From: Fistulifera solaris
Taxonomy: Eukaryota > Bacillariophyta > Bacillariophyceae > Naviculales > Stauroneidaceae
Length of the DNA stretch: 64,000 nucleotides
NCBI GenBank assembly: GCA_030295235.1
Contig: AP026129.1
Coordinates: 620,001 to 684,000 of the forward strand
Direction of reading: 5' to 3'
Part shown: positions 31,015 through 40,379 of the stretch, in pieces
Layout: each line of letters begins with the position of its first letter
Numbering within the stretch: the first letter of the stretch is position 1
Position numbers and translations under genes: made by a program
The notes under the pieces: model-generated
The model's input: only the letters and a program-made list of their open reading frames with translations
Databases searched by the model: none
What the model was told of the DNA's origin: nothing

Positions 31015-32091
31015 ATGACGAACAAATCTTTTTTAAGTACTCTTGCGGTGATGGCTAGCTGCGGCATCCTCTCCAGTCAAGCTTTCATGGTCACGCGACC
31101 AAGCCCAGCAATCCGCACTTCCACTTCGTTAGCTTCATGGAATGAAATCGTCAATCGCTTCGATACTATCAAATCTGCTGGCTACAACAACAGTCGTGAC
31201 ACGACTAGCCCATCGTCGATCGTGAAAACGGCGGGCTTCTCGATCAAAAGCATTCACAACCCCAAACTTTACATTGCCCTTGCTGGACTGGCTGGCTTAA
31301 AATGGATGTCGCTGTTTCGAAACCCGCTCTATTATTTCTTTCTGGGGTTCTGCTACAAATGGTATCGCGCTCGTTATGTGTTCAAAATTCCCGTGTGGGA
31401 TCGACAGCCGAACTGGAACAATGTGATTACCTCGAAAGAGCAAGAAAAGGAATTGAAAGCGTATACTTGTAAAAAGTGTGGATCGACTATATTCATTGCC
31501 AAGTCACGAGAATTCTTCTTTGAAGGAAAGACGGGTATTGGTGGATTGGGTTGCTTCAATTGTGGTGCCAGGGGTAAGGAAAATTTTGTCATGGATCGCG
31601 ATCGCATTGTGGAAGATGTAGCAGATATGGATGACTATTTTGAATATGAGCGTCCTTTAGATTTTGTTTCGCGAGCAGAGCGACGTGATTTGCTCAAATT
31701 GACTCAGGGTGATGAAGAAAAGGCGAATCAGATCTTGGTAGACCGTGCTAACGCACAAATGGGAATAGCGCCCACAAGGAATGCTGTGGATACCGCCATC
31801 GTAGAGTCTGGTCCCGGCATAGAGTCGAATGAATTGGGAAGCGAGTCGGAAGAGGAAGGGCAATCTATTGATTCTCGAACAGATACTGCGGAAACAATCG
31901 AAATTGTGAATGGCGAGAAAGAACTTGAGACGACTCGGGTCGAGCCTATTCAAGAAAAGCATACTTCTGTTCCTATTCCAGAACCCATGGTCGATGAGAA
32001 TACGTCAGTATCGAAAGCGCAAAGTCTGAGCGAGAGGAAACCAAAAGCTGCCTCCAAACCATTGCGCCCTCCCCCTCCCCCCGGCAAATGA
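31015..32091 (+). CDS. Plastid-targeted membrane protein with a CxxC zinc ribbon
   Basis: 358 residues, single exon, ATG at 31015. A signal peptide runs to about SSQAF (residues 20-24), with cleavage before F24 predicted as in diatom plastid precursors. Residues about 85-120 are hydrophobic (LYIALAGLAGLKWM and NPLYYFFLGFCYKWY) and may form one or two spans. A four-cysteine zinc ribbon follows at about 152-183: CKKCG, 24 residues, then CFNCG, with the conserved-looking motif SREFFFEGKTGIGGLG between them. The last 130 residues are acidic, Ser/Glu/Thr-rich and end in a poly-Pro tail. No enzyme motif is seen. The zinc ribbon between basic stretches suggests nucleic-acid or redox function at a plastid membrane, but this is inference. 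Confidence 0.7.
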   Translation: MTNKSFLSTLAVMASCGILSSQAFMVTRPSPAIRTSTSLASWNEIVNRFDTIKSAGYNNSRDTTSPSSIVKTAGFSIKSIHNPKLYIALAGLAGLKWMSLFRNPLYYFFLGFCYKWYRARYVFKIPVWDRQPNWNNVITSKEQEKELKAYTCKKCGSTIFIAKSREFFFEGKTGIGGLGCFNCGARGKENFVMDRDRIVEDVADMDDYFEYERPLDFVSRAERRDLLKLTQGDEEKANQILVDRANAQMGIAPTRNAVDTAIVESGPGIESNELGSESEEEGQSIDSRTDTAETIEIVNGEKELETTRVEPIQEKHTSVPIPEPMVDENTSVSKAQSLSERKPKAASKPLRPPPPPGK

Positions 32092-33269
32092 AGAACTCGA
32101 TCTATCTGAGTTAGACATGGATCTTTAATTAGTCTACCTAATTTATCAGTAACTCCTTAATGAATTAATTTACTTTCTGTTTCGTACAAAACCTCGGCAA
32201 CGCATTTCAACCACATATTCAACGAGAATTACACCAAGGAAGATATATATGCGCAGACAATTTCCGCGAAAAGGTTCTACGTAGTACCTGGTAACTTTTT
32301 TATTTCAAGTCGACGAAGTGAACTCTAAAATGCAAACAAATATTAATTGAAGGTCAATTCTAATGTCGATTAACGTTAAGGCGATAATGGCATTGGTGCA
32401 GAATAGAGCCATAGGTAAATCCTGTGATCTATAATAGCTCGATAGAGCTAAAGAATAATGATGTGTGATCGGTGCCCCCTTTGTCAATAAATTTCCCTAC
32501 CTGGTACGAGGGCTACATGCAATACACGTAGACATTCGAAGCGTTGCATCTCACCTATTGATGTCAAATGATGTCGATTGTTGGTAAGGGTTTCCACATA
32601 TGTAGCAGCCTCTTTTCAATCAATAGTCTAACTACACCTATAGCATTTTTGCTTGAAAAATACTAGTGTGGTCAATTTATACGGGACTGCATTGTGATTG
32701 AGTCAGGGGATTTGTGAACGGATACTATGCGCTATGGTAAGCATTGACTGCTATCTCAAGAATCGCAATCGCCGTCATCATTCGACAACAGCATCACTTC
32801 CTGGTAAAGTCTTATCATCAATTAAAAACAATGTTTTCTCTTGATTCAAGGTACCGGTACCTAAAGCTGTGCATCAAGAGTTTTTAAGCATGCATTGGGC
32901 CGTTTCATTTTCCGGGACTAAAATTTATTGAGTCGGATAATAGCCAAGTCTACACTAGAAACCACACTACATGCGCATTCAGTCGCAGCGTGGGAAATGA
33001 CGTCATAAGTCACGAAAGGTCATTGACGACTGCCCTCTACACATAAAAGGATACTATGGCAGAGCCGTTGAGTGCCTCGGTTTTGCGCATTGTGCTCGTT
33101 GCGGTTTGCGTTCTCTCCGTTTTTTTTGTTGTGAGGCCCTTGCGTCGTGCACGAACCAGAGGACCGTTTCTCCTCCTATTTACTTTGTATTCATTTCGAT
33201 CCCCGTTTTGTTTGACTCGTGAGAAGCTACATTTTATTTTTTTTATATTAAAGTAATCAAAGTAGAACC
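32092..33269. other. Intergenic stretch with palindromic sites
   Basis: About 1.2 kb, A/T-rich, with GTACCTGGTAAC near 32284 and a perfect GGTACCGGTACC at 32850-32861. A 66-residue hydrophobic open frame from an ATG at 33056 ends 14 bases before the SNARE start at 33270. It could be an upstream ORF in the leader, but nothing supports translation. Confidence 0.45.
32850..32861. repeat. GGTACCGGTACC palindrome
   Basis: A perfect 12-bp palindrome made of two GGTACC units, about 410 bp upstream of the VAMP7-like gene. One of at least ten related sites in the intergenic DNA of this window. Confidence 0.75.
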
Positions 33270-34095
33270 ATGGGAGACGCAAAAATCCGCTGTGCTTTGG
33301 CTTACCGCATCGACGGTGGTTCGGCCGTCTGTTTGGCCAAGTATGACCACGCGAACGAATACGAAGCGTCCGGAGGAGCCGGAGGAGAGCTGTACGGTGG
33401 AAAGAATCAAGATTACGCTGCCGCTGTTGCGAAAGTGATAGAGAATGATCCTCCGTCGGGCTTGTCGGAAGCAGGAACGATTGGAGGTTTCAAAGTGGTG
33501 CAATCGGATATGCACCAAGTCATTTACGGAGCGGATACGGATGCTGTTTGTAAGTATTTCGGTTGTAAAGGATGATTTATTTACGTAAACAAATGAGCTC
33601 ATGTATATTTCCTTTTTGCCATGAAACGCAGGCTTGGCTGTCATCACTGGTCTAAAGTACCCTTCTCGGGTTGCGATTAAGATGTTGCAAGAGCTATACA
33701 AGGACTTTATGGACGGTTTCGGATCTAGTGCTAAGACGGCTGCGGTTAACTCGTTGACGAAGAAAGCAAAGAACACGCTGAAGGATGCCTGCACCAAGTA
33801 TGACGATTTGAGTAAGGTCGACAAAGCTTCTACGCTTCTCGGAAAAGTTGATGAAGTCAAATCTTCCATGCAATCCAACATTGCCAACATGTTGAAAAAC
33901 ACGGAAAAAGCCGAGTCCTTGGCAGAAAAATCGGATCAGTTGAACGAACAGGCGTCTGTATTCAAAAAGCGATCCACTAGTTTGAAGCAGCAAATGGCAT
34001 GGAAGAACATGAAAATGACTTTGTTGCTAGGTGGACTCATCCTCGTCATCTTGATAGTCATCCTCGCTCCTGTAATCAATGCGATGAAAAACTAA
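33270..34095 (+). CDS. VAMP7-like longin SNARE with Asn at the zero layer
   Basis: Exons 33270-33549 and 33632-34095 (82-nt intron splitting a Cys codon), 247 residues. Residues 1-130 form the longin domain (IRCALAYRIDGGS, VYGAD-like VIYGADTDAVCLAVITGLKYP). The SNARE motif spans about 160-220 (LLGKVDEVKSSMQSNI), followed by a basic linker, MAWKNMKM and a C-terminal membrane anchor of about 20 residues, exactly the VAMP7/VAMP72 order. Aligned with human VAMP7, the zero-layer arginine corresponds to N183 (codon AAC at 33898-33900). It should mediate fusion with late endosomes, vacuole or plasma membrane, but the ionic layer would be altered. The 3' end faces UTP14 with 65 bp between stops. Confidence 0.9.
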
Positions 34096-34160
34096 CGAAT
34101 TTTAAGAATAATTGCTTATTTTCTTATTTATAGTATAATGAGCTTTAGAATCAAATATAG

Positions 34161-36566
34161 CTAGAACTTGGCGGGTGCGCGTGATTGTTTCATTCTCTTG
34201 GAAATGGGCTGAATTACCTGCCCGGGACGAACGAGAATCTCCGGTCGTGTCATGTCTTTGAAACTATTCGTTACATTCCACTCACGCCCGATACCACCTG
34301 CCATGGCTCGCTCGTATTCTTCGCGCGTCTTGTATGGATAAGGAATCTCAGCTATCATGCACGAATCCGCCAGTCGTTTGACGCGGCGCTCGGACAGGAT
34401 CACACGAGGCTTGGCAGCATCCTGTCTCTGTCGTTCAGGAAGCTTCGGTGGAGGCTGAAACTTCTTGGGTAGTTTTTTAGGCAAGAGAGGCGGCGGGGCG
34501 CCTTTGCCTGTCCATGATCCCCAACCTGACGATGTAAGTTCTTTTTTATTTTCGTTTCCTTTTCCTTTTCTTGTTATCAGGGTCTTCCTTTTCTTCAAAC
34601 TCCTTCTTTTCGAGAGCAAATTCTTCCTCAGCGTCACCTGATGTAGCAAAAGCCCTGCGGACCAGCTCCTCCTGTGAAAGCATAGTGATATATTTCTTGT
34701 TATTTTCAGCAGTTTGTTTTGGGTCCTTGTTATTTTCCGTTTCCGCGTCCTGTTTCTGTTGCACTTCCTCTTGTCTGACTTCTGGGATCAGAGTAACGGC
34801 ACTTTCCACACTGACTGAAACATTATTAACCTTCACTTTCTTCGAGGGTTCTTTGTTTTCTTTCTTCTCGGAGGGAAGCCAAGGGTTGTCCTCTTGTCTA
34901 CTCTGGGATAGTGTAGGCCGGTCGACGCTACCTTTCTCGTTTTTCTGCCGCTTCGTCGGAGGACCTCCAGCTTCCTGTGATCCACCAGTATCGCTAGGTT
35001 TTATTACCTTGGTAAACTCACTTGCCGATGATCCCAGGTCAACACTAAAACTAGACTCTACCGCTGTGGCAGTTGTGCTACAGAACTGTAGTGTCGAGGC
35101 AATCATCGCACCATCGTTGAGCAAGCTTGTCATTTCAGCGTTGGATGCTACTTTTTTCTTACGAGCGCTGGATTTGTCTTCTGATTTCAAATCGTCTCTT
35201 GGTCTACCTTCGTCTTCATCGTGTTCGAGACGGTCGTTTTCTTCAAGTTCCATGAGAAGTTCTCGTGCTTCTTGGCGAGCTCGTTCACGTTCTCGTTGGA
35301 GGCCTCGTTGCATGAAAGCAAGCTTGAAGAGTCCCTTTGTTCCTCCCCATCGGCGTCATTGTTCTCGGTATCTTCCAAAAGTTTTTTCGCGGTTGCAACT
35401 AAATCATCGTCAGAGTCATCACTTTCATCCCCATTTCGACTCGTCTTCATTTTCTTGAGCAAGTCGTCGCCTCGCCTCAATTGAGCGGATAATGCCTTCC
35501 TGGTATCAAGATCAACATTTTTGCCTCTCTTCAGAATGTGCTTTGCCCATTTACTGGTGTTCTTGTGTGCCAGAGTCATGCGTTCTTTCATGCGTTCCAT
35601 TTCTTCCTTTTCTTGCAGTTCGCGTTCCAATTCGGGATTTTCGGCAATACCGGCCTCCATCTCGGACTCTTTTTGTCGTTCACGTTGCTTCTTTCTAATA
35701 CGACGATACTTTTTCGACTTGATTTTGTTAATATGATGGCGTTTTTGTTCTTCGTAGAACATGAGAGCCCTCATTTTGGCCAGCTGTCCACGGCGTTGTT
35801 TGTATTCTTCAAGCGTAATTTCGTTTTCGCCCAAAGCGTCAATAGCTTGTTCTTCGGCTCGTATTAAAGCTGCCTCGTCTTCTTGTCCGGCTGCTTTCAG
35901 TGCTTCGTGCATTTCCCTTTCAAAGTCAGTGGTTGGCACAAACGAATCGATCATCCTTTCCGTGGTAATTTTGTTCGCGCCCTCCATATGCGGACGAAAA
36001 TCGAGAGTCTCCGCCTGTCGGTTCTCTTGAACGGCCTCGATCCAGGACGATACTTCTTTGCTCTGTTGCTGATAATTGACCCGACGTTGCGCGCGCTCCG
36101 AAACTACGCGGGCCGCCGGAGTTGACGTTGCGCTCTTTCCGATCATTCCTTTCAATTTCTTTTGAACGGCACCAAACTCACTGGTATCTTTAATATTATC
36201 TACCAGGGCGTCTAACGTGAGCTTCGTACCCTTGATCACTGTCGAAGAGAATGGATCTTCTTTGATGTAATTGGTGATATTGTGAGTTTCTGTTTTGGGT
36301 TCGTCGTTTTCGGTCTTATCCAAATTATTTAGAAGGTCCAGCATATACTGCCCTCCGTCTCCTTCCTCTTCGTCGTCTTCCAAGTCCGACCCATCCTCTG
36401 ATTCTGACTCCGACTTTTCATCGTCTTCCTCGTTGCGTTTTTGAAAGAACATTCCGTACTTTCGCTCATCGTCGGAATTGAAGGCTTCGTCTTCATCGAT
36501 TTCTTCGTCTTCGTCCGATGGAATATCGTCCCTAATCTGCGGTTGCTTTTTTTGTTTTCTTCCCAT
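34161..36566 (-). CDS. UTP14: UTP14, small-subunit processome protein, frame broken twice
   Basis: ATG at 36566, stop at 34161, about 801 residues after two single-base corrections. The N-terminus is highly acidic (DIPSDEDEEIDEDEAF) and the middle is rich in charged helices. Landmarks of UTP14 are seen: KSKKYRRIRKKQRERQKE, RMTLAHKNTSKWAKHILKRG and KGLFKLAFMQRGLQRERE. The C-terminal block runs GWGSWTGKGAPPP, IPYPYKTREEYERAM and GREWN to PGQVIQPISKRMK. Breaks: one base missing in the C4 run at 35345-35348 (after DADG) and one extra in the T4 run at 34549-34552 (before ELTSSGWGSW). UTP14 binds the U3 snoRNP and activates Dhr1 during 18S rRNA maturation in the nucleolus. Confidence 0.9.
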
Positions 36567-37038
36567 GTTGCAACTTCGTCTGCTGGTTGAATTAGAATTA
36601 CGCGATGAGGAATGAGTTGAATTCGTTCCGACCTGTTTTTCTTTTCGGTTGTTGTTGTGTTTTTTTCTTGGATGATGTGGGGACGAGGAAGGAGCGAGCT
36701 CAGAACCTATTACTTGGTAGTCGGTGTTAACTACTCCGTATTATGGAACGAGTTAATTACTAGCTAGGGAGAGAGAGAAAAAAAGAAGCAGTACCTGGTA
36801 CCAGTATTGTTTCGAAGCAAACAATCGCATTCTGCATATTTCGTATGAACAGAATTCCGCATGCGTCTTTATTATTTCCTTGTCGTTCTTCAACCGAGTG
36901 CCTTTTTCCAATGTTCTGCGATGACATTTCTTGCGTTTTCGCTCATTGATTCAGTTGAAAACCTGACCAAGTCATATACTGTAAACACCAAACATGATAA
37001 TTGCCTTTGTGAATTTGCAATGCATTGTAACTATAACT
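36567..37038. other. Intergenic region between UTP14 start and the trifunctional gene's end
   Basis: 472 bp with the UTP14 promoter. It holds CTACTCCGTATTATGG at 36731-36746 and the palindrome CAGTACCTGGTACCAGT at 36789-36805, members of two dispersed motif families. No gene. Confidence 0.5.
36789..36805. repeat. CAGTACCTGGTACCAGT palindromic site
   Basis: Contains AGTACC and GGTACC cores in overlapping inverted arrangement, about 220 bp upstream of the UTP14 start. A variant (GTACCWGGTAC) of the intergenic palindrome family. Confidence 0.65.
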
Positions 37039-39530
37039 TTAGTTGTGGAATTTTTTATTTGTCGCCGCATAGTCCTTCATGAGTTGGCAGGGTTCGAATT
37101 GGGGACCGTATTTGTCTACAAAGCCATTCATCATGTCAACATACTTGGCAACGCCCACCTGATCCAAGTACCGGAAGGGACCTCCGCGGAACGGGGCAAA
37201 GCCAGTTCCAAAAACCAAGCCGATATCACCAACCACCGGATCTGCAATGACACCGTCCTCCAAGCATTTGGCCGCTTCGTTCACAAATCTATTTCACACA
37301 AATCAAGGAACGGTGGTGTTAGTAACGAAGCACACTATTCACACATGCTCGAGCTCGTCGAGTTTGCTCCAACTTACCGAGATACTATTCGATCTTGTAT
37401 CTCCTTTTCATCAAGTGTCAATTTCTGTGTAGCAAACTGCTTCACGAACGATTGTACTTCCGGGCTAATTGTTTTCTTGGCATTCTTGCCCTTACCATAT
37501 GTGTAAAAGCCTTGTCCAGATTTCTTTCCCAACCATCCCTTGGCTACCATTTGCTCCATGAGAGTGACATCTCCACCCGTCATGCGTACGCCCAAATCAG
37601 CATTCGAAAGGAACTTGGCGACGTGCGAAGTCACATCAACACCAACCTCGTCTGCCAATGTCACGGGACCGACGGGCATGCCAAAGTTCTTGATGGATTT
37701 GTCCAACTGCTCCAAAGGAACACCATCCCGAACCAAAGCCGATACTTCCACCAAATACGGTCCCAAACAGCGGTTGACATAAAATCCCGGTACGTCTTTG
37801 ACGACAATGCACGTCTTGCCTTGTTTCGTTCCCACATTAAACGCAATTGCCTTGGTTTCATCGCTCGTACCTTCGTGAGGAATGATCTCCAACAAGGGCA
37901 TGTTGGGCACGGGCGAAAAGTAATGCATACCGATAATATTCTCGGGGCGCTTGGCATTGGCAGCAATATCGCGAATGGGAATGGCCGATGTGTTGGTCGC
38001 AAAGACACAATGATCGGGAGTGACAGCTTCCATATCCGCGACAATCTTCTGCTTCAATGTCAAATCTTCAAACACGGCTTCAATGATGACATCTGCCTTG
38101 GAGAAATGCTGTTTCCACGAAGGCGTCGTGTCGGTCAAAGGCACGACACTGGAAAAGTTCTTGTTGCGCTGATAATCGGACATGCGTTTCTTTTGTACTT
38201 TTTTGGTCCAATTGTCGTACAAATACGCCTGTCCGCGGGCGACGGCTTCATCGTTGCGATCTTTGAGTAGAATTTGGGAGTATCCACACTTTTCCGCCGT
38301 CACTTGCGCAATGCCGGCACCCATCAGTCCCGCACCGAGAACCGCCACCGTATCGACTTTACGAAGATTGGGTACTTTGAATTGTTCATCTTGTTTCTTC
38401 AATGCCGTCGTACCTTCAAAGAGTCCAATAAGAGCTTGTGATTCGGGTGTAGCTGCCAACTTGGCAAACTGTTCTCGTTCATTCTTGAATCGTGCCGCCG
38501 GATTCTCCAAACCATATTGTACGCACTGAATGATCGAGAAAGGCGCCGGATAATGTCCATCGGTATTCTTCTTGACCATTTTGTCAATTTGATTCCAAAT
38601 GATCGATCGTCCCATGGACGTATCTTCCAGCAGACGATTCATCCACGACTTTGGCTTTTTCTTTGGTTTGAGTTTACCAGTCGCCAATTGTTCTGCCGCA
38701 TCCATGGCCGCCTGTCGCAATGACGCAGGTGCCACGACCAAATCGACCAAACCCATCTTCTTGGCCTTGTCGGGACGAATTTCTTTGCCGGTCAACATCA
38801 TATCCATGGCATTCTGCAATCCGACTGTCGCGGGCAAGTTTTGTGTCCCACCAAATCCGGGCAACAAGCCTAACTTGACTTCGGGCAATCCGAGTTTGGT
38901 TTTGGACGAATCCGTGCAGACGCGGTAATCGCACCAGAGTGCCCATTCCAAGCCTCCCCCCAAGGCCGGTCCCTCGATCGCGGCTACGAGTGGCAATCCT
39001 TCTTGTTTCCACGATTGAAAGAATTCGACGCCATTTTGAATGAGAGGAATTAGATCTTGTTTGTTTTCAATCTGTTTGATATCAAAGATATCGGCTCCGG
39101 CAATGAACATGTTGGGTTTCGCCGACGTGAACACGACGGCTTTGACGCGCGAGTTGTTGTGAATTTCTGTTTGCCACAATTGTTGGGCTTCCTTGGCAAA
39201 GGCAAAAGAAATGGTATTAACGGATTTACCCGGACAATCAAACTGAATCAAAGCGACGCCCTTGTCGTTAATTTCGACGTTGCGAAAGAATTCGTATTGT
39301 CGTTCGGGTGTAGCGACAAACGGTTTCTTTTCAGTGCTACTGCTTTTAGTAGGAGAAGAAGAAGAAGAAGAAGAAGAAGAAGAGCGGGAAGTCGACTCCG
39401 CCGCAACCGCCGTTGATTGAAAGCGCTGGTCATTCCAAGAAGTCAAGGCCGCAGTCGGAGTGATGCGGGCGGACGTCGCCAGGATCGCACGGTGCGTGAC
39501 ATGTCGAACGGCCGCTCGAGTAATCATCAT
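37039..39530 (-). CDS. Mitochondrial trifunctional enzyme alpha (enoyl-CoA hydratase/3-hydroxyacyl-CoA dehydrogenase)
   Basis: Exons 39530-37378 and 37288-37039 (89-nt intron splitting an Arg codon), 800 residues. A basic presequence of about 40 residues is followed by a poly-Ser linker encoded by a TCT/TCC repeat. The hydratase/isomerase half has IAGADIFDIK, AIEGPALGGGLEWALWCDYR (oxyanion-hole loop and first catalytic Glu) and GLPEVKLGLLPGFGGTQ (second Glu). The dehydrogenase half has the NAD-binding VAVLGAGLMGAGIAQ, then ATNTSAIPI, IGMHYFSPVP (catalytic His) and GFYVNRCLGPY. The C-terminal repeat contains DPVVGDIGLVFGTGFAPFRGG. It carries out steps 2 and 3 of long-chain beta-oxidation. No frame breaks. 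Confidence 0.95.
39353..39384. repeat. (GAA)n microsatellite encoding poly-Ser
   Basis: On the plus strand a run of AGA/GAA triplets, read on the minus strand as TCT/TCC codons for the Ser-rich linker between the mitochondrial presequence and the hydratase domain of the trifunctional enzyme. Confidence 0.8.
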
Positions 39531-40144
39531 ATCTTGGGGAATTAATTTGCACGAGTAGCACGAAACTCTGGATCCGAAGGCAAGGGAGTTGTAAACAAGT
39601 AGTTATAACAAACAATAGCTTTGACTCCTTGTCCCCTTTTTTGATCCGATGGGTGAAAAACAACGGTGGAGAACAAAGCGAAGAAAAACGGAATCCTTCC
39701 CATCAGAGAGGGTTGTGCCCTGAATACGGTCCGCTTGTATTACCTACATTAACTTATAGTACTTTGATACCAAGAAGAGAATGCAAAGAGCGGAAATTAT
39801 TGTAGATCACGACTGGTATCTTCGTTTCATTCGCGGAAAGGGACGTGGTTCCTTGACATCGTTTTTCCATGACGCGTCCGCGTCTTTGTCGTCTGTCGTA
39901 CTGTACTGGTACTGGTACGCTGCGGTGAGCCAACATTCGTGCCGTGCCGTACGTTAAAATTCTGCCCCCAGTACAAAATTTTACGTAGTTTAAGTTTAAC
40001 GTCCTTTCCCGCAGCGCAGCGCAAACATGACGCCAACAAGACCATGGAGATGGATGGAGCGCTGCCGCTGCACTCCCTAATGAGCTAAAAAACAATCCAC
40101 TCTTGTAAAATAAAAAATACAGTACGCATTCTGATTATTTGAAA
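39531..40144. promoter_or_regulatory. Divergent promoter region
   Basis: 614 bp between the starts of the trifunctional enzyme and the plastid primase genes. It contains tandem TACTGG/GGTAC units at 39901-39919 (GTACTGGTACTGGTACGC), again the GTACC motif in a promoter. No gene is seen. Confidence 0.5.
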
Positions 40145-40342
40145 ATGCGGGCTGTTTGCGATTCTTCATTTCGATATTTCCGTCGAAAGAGGAGGCTACG
40201 ACCTCTTTCGTCGTCCTTCTCCACATTCTTATCATTGCTTCTTACGGCACACGCATTTCTGCTGACTACTACTTCCTTCATTATGACACCTACAATCCGC
40301 TCTTCCACTACGACTCGACTTTATTTGTCTCAAACTCAAAGC

Positions 40343-40379
<37 letters not shown>

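Noticed and set aside
33056-33256. 66-residue hydrophobic open frame just before the VAMP7-like gene
   Set aside because: No recognisable domain; lies in the probable leader. Could be an upstream ORF, but nothing shows it is translated.
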